Shown here piece after piece: positions 23,868-36,101 of a stretch of 64,000 nt of DNA. The DNA comes from Monarcha castaneiventris obscurior (taxonomy: Eukaryota > Chordata > Aves > Passeriformes > Monarchidae). Each line of letters starts with the position of its first letter. Within the stretch, counting starts at the first letter, position 1. The stretch lies in contig JAMPIT010000510.1 of the NCBI GenBank assembly GCA_026261815.1, positions 20,761,001-20,825,000 on the forward strand, read 5' to 3'. The notes below the pieces were generated by a model, which worked only from the letters and a program-made list of their open reading frames with translations, ran no database searches and was not told the DNA's origin. Made by a program: the position numbers and the translations under genes.

Positions 23868-24155
23868 GGGGAAGGGAAGGGAAGGGAAGGGAAGGGAAGG
23901 GAAGGGAAGGGAAGGGAAGGGAAGGGAAGGGAAGGGAAGGGAAGGGAAGGGAAGGGAAGGGAAGGGCAGGAAGGGAAGGGAGGGAAGGGAAGGGAAGGGA
24001 AGGGAAGGGAAGGGAAGGGAAGGGAAGGGAAGGGAGGGAAGGGAAGGGAAGGGAAGGGAAGGGAAGGGAAGGGAAGGGAAGGGAAGGGAAGGGAAGGGAA
24101 GGGAAGGGAAGGGAAGGGAAGGGAAGGGAAGGGAAGGGAAGGGAAGGGAAGGGAG
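23868..24155. repeat. GGGAA (AAGGG) pentanucleotide array
   Basis: About 288 bp of head-to-tail GGGAA repeats are interrupted at roughly 23967 (GGGCAGGAA), 23981 and 24034 (each a lost A or AA giving GGGAGGGAA). The purine-only strand can form triplex or G-quadruplex structures. The ORFs of 132 and 151 codons through it are repeat translations (FPSLP and GREGK types) and not genes. Confidence 0.98.
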
Positions 24156-26149
24156 CTAATTTTTTTTCTCCTGGCTGGATTCACTATAGCTTTTTACAAA
24201 CCCAGCAGTCCTTTCCTAAACTTCTGTGACTCTTTGTATTATGGCCACCAATCATAACACGGGTGTGATGTCAAGAGAGAAAAAATCTCTTATATAGGTA
24301 AAAATAGGCTTTCCTGGAGAAAAATAAAAGGTAAGGAATAACAATATGTTGTTCAGTGTCAAAGGATTTATTCTGTGTTCTGGGAAGTCCCTAGCTGCTT
24401 TCTCACTCTACTAAGCCCATAAACAGACATGGTTATTGAAAGATTCATGATAACTATGCTGGATTGCTCCCAGCCTGATGTCCAATAGTTACTGGTAGCC
24501 TCACTCCATCTGATTTGTCTGTCTCTCTTGTCTCTCTCAAGGGTAAAGTTTACCAGCACAGATTGCAACCATCCATTTCCCACTGACTTTCAGCAAGAGG
24601 TTATCATCTAGGTCCCTTAGGGCCCCTTAGGAATCTCTCTTCTCGTCCATAGAAAAGAGTGAGTGCCTCAGTGTTGTACTCCATTACTGTCCCTGACTTT
24701 GGGAAAGTCAAGGGGACAGAGTGAAAATAAGCTATCAGAACAAGAAGTGGCTTTGTCTAGCATTTGAACCCCTGTGATTTGCCTTAGACATGAAAGTACT
24801 TTGAATGACACATGGATGCCCAAAACTGCAGGGCCAAACCCAAGCTTGTTCAAGACCTTGGAATGTCCCAGCAGCATCCCACTTCTTTGGACAGGCATTA
24901 GCTGCAGCCTAGTCTGTGAGATAGGTGAGGGAGGAATAATGGAGGAGGTGTCTGTGATGAAAGGATTAGTTACATTAAATTATTTTTCATTATTTTATAC
25001 AATTATAAAAATCATAGTGGGTTCCAATAAAAATATGCTCCTAGCATATCCTGGAATTGTTAGGAGGCATATTACATAGCAAACAAACATGAGGAGTACA
25101 GTAAAAAATGAATAAAGATATAAAAAATATAAAATACCTCTCTTTTAACTGTACATAACTCATGGGAATAAAACTGTCATGGGAGCACCCTAGCTACTGA
25201 TCTCAGTGTCTGCCTCACAAGAATCAGCTTCTCTGTATGGACAGCCATTTAGATGGCAGGGACCAAATGTGTGTACAAGGATGCACAGCAATCAGTACAA
25301 AATTCTTCTGAACTTTCCCTGGCCCATTGTACACAGCTTCCTCTTAGGAGTCCTGTGACAAGGGCACTGTTATATCCTTTTACGTGACAGGGGAGTGACA
25401 CAAGGCCAGTGAGACTGTCTCCTTCCAGCAGCATGACAGATGAGTGTATTTTCCAGTTGAGATATCACTCTCCAACTCCCTGACCCCAGCTGCTAGACAC
25501 AGTTGGATCACCAGTTAGACTTGTCCCATGGACTTGGCATCTGGTGTCCCAGAGTGGAAGAAGCTGAATAATAAAGGATTAAGGTGTGGAGGTAGAGGTA
25601 AAAGTTGGAGAACACCAGAAGAAAATCAAATGTATGAATCATGGAGGTGAGACGAAGTTTTACTGAGACCACCTTTCAAAAAGATGTGTAAATTAACTGC
25701 AAATAGAAAAGTTCACGCTAAAATTAAATTGGGAGAGTTGTGATAGAGACATGGAAAATGGGGCCAAAATGGCAGAAGGTTATCTTAATCTACCTTGCTG
25801 TGCCAAGTCTATATAAATGAGAGAGATAGGCTTATGGCCTGATGCCTGCTATATTATTTTAAGGCATTTAATCTAAAGCAGAGAATTTTGCCATTTCCTC
25901 ATGCTTTCTTGCCTAGTGCCTATTGTTGAAAACTTTTTGCTAATATCTAATGTAACTCTTCCATGATGTAATTTTAGCACATTCTTTTCTCTTGATATCA
26001 ACAATGGAATACGGAGAACAGATGACAATGCGTGATTATCTGAAAGCTTCTCACGTCTCTCCAGTCATTCATTCACTAAATTAAACCCCTAGCTCTTTCA
26101 TTCTTGCCTCATTGGACATGTTTTCTAATTCTCTGGTCATTTTCCTTTC
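24156..26149. other. gene-free stretch
   Basis: This is AT-rich intergenic DNA. I recognised no exon with paired splice sites, no transposon and no simple repeat longer than short A runs. Confidence 0.5.
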
Positions 26150-26680
26150 TTTCTTTTGAATTGCCTCCACATTTGCTGAAGTTCATTGCACAGAGCTAGA
26201 CATGCAGCTCTCGATAGCAAAGCCTCACGTCTGCTTTTACTGTAATAGGATGACATTGTTGATACATATCCCAGTCGTGAGTCACTGTAACCTCAACATC
26301 TTTTTCAGCAAAATTTCTGCCTAGTCAGCTGTTTCCCATTCTGTGTTAATGCACTTGATTTTTCCAGATTAAGTGCAGGCCTTGCATTCTCTTCTTTGAA
26401 GTAAGTTCCTCCTGGTTTTTTTGGCCAGCTGTCCCATTTGTCAGGATCACTTTGATTGCTACTCCACCAGCTTTGTGACATCTGCAAATGTGCTAAACAT
26501 ACTTTCTACTTCATCATCCAGGTCCCTGGAGTAAATACACAACATTACCCAACTCAGGACACATTCCCTGGAGAATCTCAGGCAACAGTTTTCCATTGTA
26601 GTAGCGAACCTTTGCTAGCTATTACCTGATTATTGCTTTCCAAACAATCTTCTCCAACTTCTTGAAAGAACATCTAGCAA
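26150..26680 (-). mobile_element. ancient degenerate CR1/L3-like LINE fragment
   Basis: On the minus strand this resembles the old CR1/L3-like consensus shared across amniotes. Plus-strand phrases recall its complement: CTGTTTCCCATTCTGTGTTA near 26330, CCAGCTTTGTGACATCTGC near 26465 and TCATCATCCAGGTCCCTGG near 26512, followed by AACCCAACTCAGGACACATTCCC-like sequence near 26545. It is far more diverged than the other CR1 copies here, so it is an old insertion. The edges are approximate. Confidence 0.75.
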
Positions 26681-29590
26681 AGTTAAAAACCTCTCTCTCT
26701 ACCAATGTTTTAAAGGGAGCTGAACTTAAAAATTTCCTTAAAATTCATTAGTATATTAAATTTTATTACTTATCTCTTGTTTCTAGTATGGAACACTTAG
26801 TATTTGCGTAAGAGACATAAAACCATATTTCAGAATAGACAATGAAAGCTGGGCATTTTGGATACCAGGCAGGCAAAAGTTGAATTTTCACTCATAGAAG
26901 ATCCTTAAATTTTAAGCATCAGTAAGTAATATGTATTTGAGTGTTTGTTCACATCACAGACCAAAGGTCAACATCACTATGATTGATCTTGAAAACGACA
27001 ATTTTCTTTGTAATGAAGTTTTAGAGTTCTATATTTATTGGATTCCTTTTTTGAAGCCTATTCTTTATTGCTATTAACAACATAGCTTCAGCATGCGAAT
27101 TCTCTAGCTTTTATTCTTTTTGGCCAGAGCTAATACAATTTTGCTACATTTTAGATTCAAAAGCAAGGGAAATCATGTTCTTCCCCAAAGCACAATGCAC
27201 ATGTCGTTATGCAAAGTTGAAGAGCAATCACCGTGATAGGTTTCCATCTTGCACATTATATCCTAAGTCTCCTGTTGTCTCCAATTAGACCTGTGTACCC
27301 ATGAAGCATGAAGCACAAGTCCCTTCAGATATCAGTCATGAGCTCAGTCCTGCAAGGCTCCTTTGCCCTTGCGTTTTCATAGGCCCTTCTGCCTGAGCTA
27401 CGCGGGGGTTTCAAAATTCACCTGTACTTTCTGGGTCAGCACACTCATTTCTGTGAAAGATGAAACCTGATATGAAAAGAGCATGAAAAGTATCATTTTC
27501 TCTGGGTTTTACATCTGCCTGAAAGCTGCACGGATGTCTACAGTCTTCAGGGGACATGCCTACGCTCTCCTTTCTCATATACAATTCATATACACGTGCC
27601 CCAGTGCGCAGTCAAATCTTATCCATGTGCATGCAAACTGGCATAGGCAAGAGGCATTGGCTACACTCTGAGTGCTCACTGTGTCAAAAGGAACAAGAGT
27701 CCTTACTCCCAGTGGTAATTAAGCCTTGCTGGGAAATCGAGCATATGTCATATAGAGTAGGCTGCCTCTTCCGTTTTCTTTCACTCCCTCCCCCTCTCAA
27801 CCCCGTTTTGGATAGAAAGGAATAAAAAAATGGAATGAGGGGGAGATTTTAAGTAATTCTTAGCAGCAGTTTTTCAGTTGTAGGAAAATGTTTTGTTTGG
27901 ATAACAGCATTACAAGAGGAATTCTTAACTGATACTGGAAGGGAATAACAGCAACCACAACAAGACAGAACAAAAACCTGTCAGAATAAAGAAATCTTGG
28001 TCAACCCACAGAAAGGGCTGTTGGGAGGCTCTGTTGCAGAGAAGGAGTGGCAGAGCCTTTATGTAGATGCTCAGAGAGGCGAGGCATCAAGGAGAAATAG
28101 AGGCTATTTGCTCATTCAGTTTTAGCTGGAATGGGAGATGGCTGTCTTTCCTCTCATACATCAAACCGAACTCCAGAACTCCACAACAAAAACAGTTCAA
28201 TACAGGCTGTCTGCAGCTATGTCTTTTTTATTCTCCTTTTTCAACCTATGCTGCATGTGAAACCACATCTCACACATGCTCTCCCAGCTGAAAAAAAAAA
28301 AAGTCAGTTTAGAAACAACTGTCATTACATAGCATATTTTCCTCATTATAAGGCACTCAAAGAACAAGAAAAAGCCATCTGCTGTAACTTGGCTGCCCTT
28401 TCCGTTTTAGGTTAATCCACATTTCTGGCTTTTTCATCATCATTCCCAATTAAATCTTTCTCAAAAAATTGATGGTTTTACAATTTGTATTTAAACCTTC
28501 TTATTCAATTCCAGTTCCTTTGGCAGAGTATCAGACAAAATCATCATATCTTATAGAAAATAGTTCTGCCTAAACTTTGAACATGTAACTGATCTTCCAT
28601 TTTTAGGCAGATCTCTGGGGAAAAGGACTTAAGGTCCCATGGGATTAATAGTCCCAGCTTTGTGCTAGATGCTGAAATATAATGGCATCATAGCATACCT
28701 TGAGTGTTGGGCACTTCCTTGTACAGAGTTCTTGTGTGGAGCGTTCTGTTCACTTCCACTTTGCATTTCTAGGAGGTTGCTAGAAGAAGCTGTTGTACTG
28801 TGCTCGGTACAATCAGAGAACTGCACCATGCCCTGTCTCTCGGGGAGGCGTTTGATTTCTGTTCTGCTTAGTTCTATCTATTGTGCCTTAATCTAATACA
28901 GAAGTATCTGTGTGGAGAGCAGAATGATGGGAAATGTTTGCCCTCGAGTTCTAATGCTGTCTCTCCTATTTCAATCTTGTTAATGAACAGCAAAACAATG
29001 CAACAAACCGACAAGTCTGAGCTTCTCTTTGATATCACAGCAGGCACATGGAATGGCTTCTCCCAGGCATACTGATCACTCTTACCACATTTATAGTGCT
29101 CTAATAAATGCTGCTTGGAGCCGCTCCAGGCAATTGTAATTAATTCTCAGTGGGATGCTCATAGTGGTCACCCCGGATCAGAAAGGTCAGGACTTTGTCT
29201 GTGCCTTTACAACATCAGTAAAAATTAAATACCCACTTTCCCCAAAGGTCATCACAAGCCAAATACACAAAACGATCAATCTCAATCAGTTTCTCGTTCC
29301 CTGCTGTTTCTCATTATTTCTGCAGATATCCTAAAAATTAAAAGTAAACACACAAACAAATCAAAGCAGAAGGCGTTTTCAGTGTTGAGCTAATCCTCTC
29401 TACTATGCAAGCAACCGATGAAGATACAACCAGGGAAAGTGAGAGAGCCCCCTGAGCGCGTGGAGAGCCAATTCACCTATGGGGACTCTGGCTTTAATTA
29501 ATCTCCCTGCCTTCTTAGAGGGGCTAAAAGAGGAAAATCCAGGCTGGAAGACATCTGTTGCACCGCGGAGGAAGCAGCAATTCAAGGTAG
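26681..29590. other. gene-free stretch with possible conserved element at 28.98-29.33 kb
   Basis: No gene was recognised. The portion at 29085-29330 has a mixed, non-repetitive composition (for example GCCGCTCCAGGCAATTGTAA followed by TTAATTCTCAG) that looks like regulatory DNA. No alignment is available to test that. Confidence 0.3.
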
Positions 29591-29599
29591 AAGCCTACG

Positions 29600-30650
29600 G
29601 AACCTGAAGGAAAAATGCTTCCCGTGCTGCGGGTGCGGGGCGAGGAGCGAGGGCTGGAGCCGCTGCTCAGCACCATGGACAGGGAGTGCCGGCAGGGACG
29701 GGACACGGGGGAATGGCAGCGACGGGAAGGCAGGGAGAGGGACGGGCAGGGAGAGGGACGGGCAGGGAGAGGGACAGGCAGGGAGAGAGACAGGCAGGGA
29801 GCGGGACGGGCAGGGAGAGGGACAGGCAGGGAGAGGGACAGGCAGGGAGAGAGACAGGCAGGGAGAGGGACAGGCAGGGAGCAGGGCAGGCAGGGAGAGG
29901 GACAGGCAGGGAGCAGTGCAGGCAGGGAGCAGGGCAGGCAGGGAGAGGGACAGGCAGGGAGAGGGACAGGCAGGGAGAGAGACAGGCAGGGAGAGGGACA
30001 GGCAGGGAGAGGGACAGGCAGGGAGCGGGACGGGCAGGGAGAGGGACAGGCAGGGAGAGGGACAGGCAGGGAGAGGGACGGGCAGGGAGAGGGACGGGCA
30101 GGGAGCGGGACGGGCAGGGAGAGGGACAGGCAGGGAGAGGGACAGGCAGGGAGCGGGACGGGCAGGGAGAGGGACAGGCAGGGAGCAGGGCAGGCAGGGA
30201 GCGGGGCAGGCAAGGAGCGGGACAGGCAGGGAGAGGGACAGGCAGGGAGAGGGACAGGCAGGGAGCAGGGCAGGCAGGGAGAGGGACAGGCAGGGAGAGG
30301 GACAGGCAGGCAGGGAGAGGGACGGGCAGCGAGGGGACGGGCAGGGAGCGGGACAGGCAAGGAGAGGGAGAGGCCAGGAGAGGGACAGGCAGGCAGGGAG
30401 CAGGACAGGCAAGGAGCGGGACAGGAAGGGAGAGGGAGAGGGACACAGGGAGAGGGACAGGCAGACAAGGAGCGGGACAGGCAGGCAGGGAGAGGGACAG
30501 GCAGGCAGGGAGGGGGACAGGCAGGCAGGGAGGGGGACAGGCAGGGAGAGGGGCTGCCCGCCCCACGGACCCCCGAGACTGCCTCCCCATCCCTGCCAGG
30601 CTCCCCGGCAGCCGGCCGGGAGGGGCAGCAGGCTTGCTGAGACGTCTCTC
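29600..30650. other. GC-rich island around a minisatellite
   Basis: Unique GC-rich, CpG-bearing sequence flanks the 16-bp minisatellite on both sides (about 29600-29730 and 30554-30650) in an otherwise AT-rich desert. It may be a small CpG island or an effect of GC-biased repair at the repeat. No GC-box/CCAAT cluster like that at 20 kb was seen. Confidence 0.45.
29731..30553. repeat. 16-bp GC-rich minisatellite
   Basis: About 820 bp of tandem GGGAGAGGGACAGGCA units, roughly 50 copies. Common variants are GGGAGCGGGACGGGCA and GGGAGCAGGGCAGGCA, and beyond about 30300 longer units carry an extra GGCA. Because 16 is not a multiple of three and the unit lacks stops on both strands, all frames stay open. 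This produces ORFs of 293 to 397 codons, such as those at 29582-30775 (minus) and 29686-30768 (plus), which are not proteins. The G-rich strand has frequent G-triplets. Confidence 0.97.
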
Positions 30651-30663
30651 TTTGCCTTATGCG

Positions 30664-30702
30664 GGTTTGTTTTGTTTTGTTTTGGTTTTGTTTTCTTTTT
30701 AC
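30664..30702. repeat. GTTTT-type low-complexity tract
   Basis: Short imperfect GTTTT repeats lie immediately to the right of the minisatellite island. On the opposite strand this is an A-rich AAAAC tract. No gene is implied. Confidence 0.85.
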
Positions 30703-33700
30703 TGCTGCATATCTCGGAACCTGGCAGTTTTGGAAAGGAGGAGGAGGAGGAGAAGAAGGGAAGAGTAGACCTCAATGCAAGCGAAGCACAAAAATAAGGA
30801 GGAGAAATAGAGCAGTGTGCGCTTCAGCCAAGAGAGGAAGCATCCGCCAATGTTATGCACAAAATAAAACAAGTTCTGGACCCTTCTGACCACACAGCTA
30901 CTCAAAACCACAGCTTTCCTGAGAGGAAACAACCAGAGAGAGAACATCAGCCAAGTATTCCTCATTGACACTGGTGTAAATCCAGGTGTCTCTTTCAATA
31001 TAACTGTTTTCTCTTTACAGTGCCAGAGTGCAAATTTGACCCTGGTGATTTTATTAAAAATATATAAATTTTACAGAAAAAAAAAATTCTGCTTCTTCCT
31101 CTGTATTGTTCCTTTATCTGACAAGTATTATTTTCTTTCTCTGGCATGGTGGAAATCCTGAGCACATTATCACTTCTTTCAGAAACCATGTAATTTCGCT
31201 TGCAAATGTCAAGTTCTGTTGTTCAGTATGGGAAGTGCCAGCTTCAGGGCCAAGGCAGCCAGGTTGGCTTAAACAGCTGCAAGAAACAGTCTTCAAAGGC
31301 TATCAGACACTAGGTATCATTACGCTGCTAATTTCCCTTGGGACCCTCAATCTCTGCTCATAGGCTCTTTACAATCCCCTGCAAAGTCTTCACCTCAGCC
31401 TCACTCTCTTTACATCAATCTCTGCCTCCCTCTCCTCCACCATATTCTCACTTCTGTGCATCATCTCTCTCACTTTGTTTTTCTTTTCAGTCATTGTGCA
31501 CCACCATTAAACCAGCCAAGGAAGAGAAAATGTTCCAGCCTCACTGCCTTCTACTCACTGCTCTACTTCCTTCAAAAATCCAGGGAGCCAAATTAAGGGG
31601 GATACCATCACATCCTATATTATGTTTTCAGGGTCTCTCTCTTATCTTTTGCTTTCTTTGACTGCAAATCATGGGGCAGTCAAACCCTGAACAGTACAAT
31701 CTCAGTTGTCTTTGGCTACTCCTGAAGTACAAATGAGAAGAAATTATCTGCCTTCAACTTGTACACAAGATAATTTCATTTTCCATCAAATAGTGTGTCT
31801 TGTAAGAGAGGCAGACAGATGATGGACTCTGGCTGGTGTTTATTATATGAAGTGTAACAACTCCTATGATGCAGCCCTCCTTTTCTGCTCTATCTATCTA
31901 TTGATTCCCATCACATAATTAAATTGTGAACTCTGAAAGGGAAAGCCATCTTTCATTTCAAGTACTTCTCAGCGTCTGGCCCACCAGGGCTCTGAGCCCT
32001 TATTAGATCCCTGGAAAGGCTGCAATGTAAATTGTAAGGGGGCTGCATCTGCCTGCTCACCAGCCCCAAGACCCCATGCTTGCCTAATGCAGGGGTCTTA
32101 TATATCCAATGACACAATAGCTGGAGTGACAGATCACTACAGTGCTATTGTGCCAGAAGTGTTGTTATGAGTACAAAGGATTGAGCCAATTATTAATCAT
32201 CTCAAAGCACTTCACACAGGCACAAACATAAATCACAGCACTCCATCCAGTTGGGTAATTACATTCTGCCACAATAAATTCCTTCTAAAATTTCTATCAA
32301 TAGTAGTATTTTTCACTTCCAGTCCTAAACTTTGTGCTTTGTTGCTTTATACCCCTAAATGGCTGATGTATTTCTCTTCTGAGGTGATCAATTGCTTTCT
32401 ATGGAGATTCAGATGTCCACAGAGCTGCACTATGTTCTTTATGCAGCTGTCAGAGACCTCTAAAAAGTCATTTCCTCATATTAAATTATGTATAAGTGCA
32501 CAATATTTTTACTATAAAGAAAATGCATGAATGATGTTAAGCAACAGAGTTCTTTAAGAAGCCTTTTTGAATGCCAGAAGAGTAATCAAGGATTCCTAAA
32601 GGATATTTAACCCATTATGTCATCAAATCCAAAAGCATCCAGAAAAGAGAGAAAATACTCTAATCTCCTCCTCATGCACCTTTCAGAATCTCCACACAAC
32701 TTGTACAGTTCTGAATATAAAATAGCAACTTCATTTGCAACTGGCTATTTATTATTTAGTATACAGTCTATATAGCTGTGCATTCCTTCATAATACATGA
32801 AGGAAGCTTTTAATTAGTAAAGTAGGGAAGATTTGGCCCTTTAGACAGCCACGCTTGAGGGCATTTGAAAAGCCTTGCGGAACTGCAGTTTCTGAAGCCT
32901 TGCAATGCTATTCGTAGCTACCACTTAGGGTTTGTTCCTCAGAGAGAGCAGCTCCCCCTGAACATAGTAAAGTGTTTGTCTACAAATGGAAATGGCATAC
33001 TGGAGCATTCCATGCTGGTGACAGTGCAGGTCATTTCCTTTGTTAAAAAGATTAAATAACAATCACTTTCCAGCTGCCTTACACAAGTCCCAGTGCACTC
33101 TTCCAGCTTCCAAAGAGAAGATAAATGGACCATCTTTTCAAAACAATGTCTTCAAAATTATGTATAACACCTGATATCATCAGTTTTGCAGCTATCTTTG
33201 GAAGCTTCTCTGGTTTAGCAGCAAACTAAAGAGATAAGCAAACACATACTAGGATCTGCATCGTTGCTTGGAAACAATCAGTTTGGGAATGGCATAATCC
33301 TATTAGTCTGAAGAAGACCAAAATTTTAATAGACTTCATGCAATTCAGATGCAAACTCTTCCTCTCAAATCAAATTTTACTACACATATAACAGCTTTCC
33401 TCTTTTTTTTCCCCCCTCCCTACTAAAGGGCATACAAAATGCCTCATGGCATCGCAACAATGAATAACGATGTGCTAAACCTTTATTGATTTGCTTGGCA
33501 TTCTCATAGACTCCCCACTCCCAAAACATATGCACTGAATTACACACTCATGTTTGCAGTATCAAAAATGCATTACATTCAAAAGAGAAGACTGGAGAAC
33601 TTCAAGGACTGCTAATGGAATATAGAGGTCCAGATTATTCAAGCTGGGCTTGGCACAAGAGCACATCTGGGTGCACAGGAGGGGTGCTGACACCACAGTT

Positions 33701-35356
33701 GTAGGCACCACAATCAGTTGGCACGTCTGATTAGAGTCCTGCTATTGTGAATGGAGAAACACCGGGCTCTCCTGTGACTGAGCCAGAGCAGGGGCTCACT
33801 TACTGTCCTACTCTTTCTCTGCTGAGTACAGAAGGAGCCTCACTACCTGAAAAGATCATTGAAGTTGAGCAGAGCCGCAGGCCTACTCTGATGTATTTTC
33901 AGCTGTCTCAGGAGTCAGATTGATATCCTGGGACTGCTGCAGCACAGGGAAGCCCTGTGCTCATGCTGTGGTGCCAGCGGGGAGGGTCCTGACTCCTTTC
34001 CTCAGCTCCAGGATGTAGGTAGCTCTAGTGATGACTCATGAAGACAACTTTCCAAATTCTAAGTGATGCAGAGCATCGAGAAAGAAACAGAGGTTGAAGT
34101 CTGTAGTCTTGCATAGCTACATTTCCAATTTCAGGAGCACATAACTAGGCATCAAAATCCATCTTTATTCAGAGGAGCTCTCATTTACATGCCAAACTCC
34201 CTTCCACTTCAGTGGAGCAGAAACTTGTGTAAAGTGTACCATTACACACAATGCTTTCCCAGTGAAATTACTCTCTGCCTCATGGCAGTGGCTGCTGGCT
34301 TCAACCCAGCCAAGAAGGAGAGTTATCTAACCTTAGCGTGTCAGTGTGAAATTCATCTATTGGCTGTGGGCAGCTCCTACTCAACAGATATCCAGATCAG
34401 ACCCACTAAAACAACCCAGATTCATTTCATGCCTGCTCAGCAGCCACACAAAGAATGGGAGCAGCCTTACCAACAGACCTGCTTTTTCACCCCGAGGCAC
34501 CTCTCCCCAAGGCAGGATTGAGACTTGCAGGGTAGGAATAATGCTGAGATACCACTGATGTTGCCTGAACTGAACTCCATTATCTCAGGCTGTCAAGCAA
34601 GCTTGCACTTTCGACATTAAAAACATGAATTGCAGAAGTACAAATGGGAGATGATTCTCAAAAGGCATTTTTATAACCAGCAGAAAGCTTCATGCCAATT
34701 GCTTAAAAAGGCTTTGAAAGTTTTCCAAGAGAGCTCAACACAGGCCCAGATCATTTCTACTGGTTTAGCTTCATAATTGCCTTCTCTTTCAATACTTATT
34801 TTTGTCTTCCGCTGAGTGTTTCCTACCCTGCTGCCCAAGTCCTCTCTCACTGTCAGTATCCTTCAGAAAGGGATGAGCAGAGTTTCCTTTCCCACCCACA
34901 AACGCGGCCTGGCTTTGCCGCAGGTTGCTATGGGCAAAAGCACAAGGTGCACTTACCCAGCTGTGCCCAAAAATATTCCCAGCATTCCCAGCATGAAGTA
35001 TGAGGAAGAAAGTCCGGCTCTGAGGTGCAGCACAGCTGACTGCCAACTCCTAAAACCTGGAATGATCCCACAGAATCTGGCAGTTTCTACTTGGCCAAGA
35101 CAACGCTCGCAAAGCTTAACCTATTCTGTCACCAAGAGAAGAGGAAGTATTTGTGTTTCAGCCAGCCCCTCCAAGTACTAGGTTTTACTGAGACAGGTTT
35201 CTGCAAGTAATTTGAATGAAAGGTCATATTCTAAGCTCTAACACTCATTCTGGAGGTTCCCAGAAGCCTTTCTTCAGCTGCATAATGTCTGTCTTCAGCC
35301 AGTGCTGGAAGTCCCATGAATTTTAAATGCAGCATTTGGATCAGAATTTTTCTTAC
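30703..35356. other. gene-free stretch
   Basis: This is AT-rich intergenic DNA. It includes a short inverted repeat at 32111-32154 and two plus-strand ORFs of 110 and 121 codons (34189-34521 and 34816-35181) that lack splice or promoter support and match no family I know. The stretch at 31975-32290 is non-repetitive and could be conserved regulatory sequence. Confidence 0.4.
32111..32154. repeat. 44-nt inverted repeat (hairpin)
   Basis: CACAATAGC at 32113-32121 pairs perfectly with GCTATTGTG at 32144-32152. The stem extends by one more pair past an A/C mismatch. Inside, AGTGA at 32125-32129 pairs with TCACT at 32134-32138 around a CAGA loop. The arms are shorter than a typical animal pre-miRNA stem, so the function is open. 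Confidence 0.6.
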
Positions 35357-35507
35357 CTTCTTTGCTGCCATTTCTGCACTTTTCAGAAGAGCTACTCTGA
35401 TCTGAGCTCTCTGAGACTATCTTAGACTGTTCTGCTGGTCTACACCTCCTGGGCACTTTCCACCTTGAGATCTCCAGTGGTGCTGTCCTCACTCCTACAA
35501 CCAAGCA
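35357..35507 (-). other. strong exon-like segment, 50 codons
   Basis: On the minus strand an excellent acceptor (cttaaatttttctcag) precedes 35507, and a strong donor (AAAGAAG|GTAAGA) follows 35357. The 151-bp segment is open in phase 0 and leaves in phase 1. It begins CLVVGVRTAPLEISRWKVPR and ends in a Ser/Lys-rich run (SSDQSSSSEKCRNGSKE). The composition looks coding. I do not recognise the protein. It lies between CDK8 and the inferred WASF3 promoter, on their strand, so it could be an alternative upstream exon of WASF3, an exon of an unknown gene, or chance. Confidence 0.3.
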
Positions 35508-36101
35508 CTGAGAAAAATTTAAGCTAGCTGCTTCAGAAATGCAAATCAATGGATAATAACCTTTTCTCACTTCTGTTCCTTAACTACTTTTTATGTTAGT
35601 AAGAAATCTTTCTTTTTTCCTGTCTGTTCTACACTTCCAGCACTTCAACTTTAATTTACACTTAATTCCAGCGCCTACTTCTTTTTTCTTGCTCTTTGGT
35701 TTTTTTATATATTGTTAATGGTAACATTTTTATCTTGGAAAGATTTCTTGGGTTCTTCAGTGTCTAGCCAGAACAGTCTTCCTTATTAATATGTTATTGT
35801 TAGCTGTCTGCTATGTGTGTGGGGTAGAGCTGTTTGTGCAGCTGGCTGATCTTGATGGTCATCTTTTGCTGGGAAGACATCACCACAGCATGAGAGTGAT
35901 GGTGTCAAAGTAGCTCAGCCCCCATTTTTATTTTCTTCTCTAACTTTTCCTGGCCACAATTTGCAAGAGCCTTTCTACTCTGGAGTTGTACCCCCCCACC
36001 CTTCCAGTCCCCACCCCATAACTGCAAGGAGTGGGTGGGGGGGGCAGATCTTTCAACTCCACATGTGATCTGAGCTCTTTTTACTTTGCTTGGCCCTGCA
36101 G

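Noticed and set aside
23786..24257. 132- and 151-codon ORFs with FPSLP or GREGK repeats
   Set aside because: They are translations of the GGGAA pentanucleotide array.
29524..30797. ORFs of 293-397 codons on both strands with GERDRQGEGQAGRG or CPSPCLSLSLPVPL repeats
   Set aside because: They are translations of a stop-free 16-bp minisatellite in every frame, with no start context, splice or domain support.
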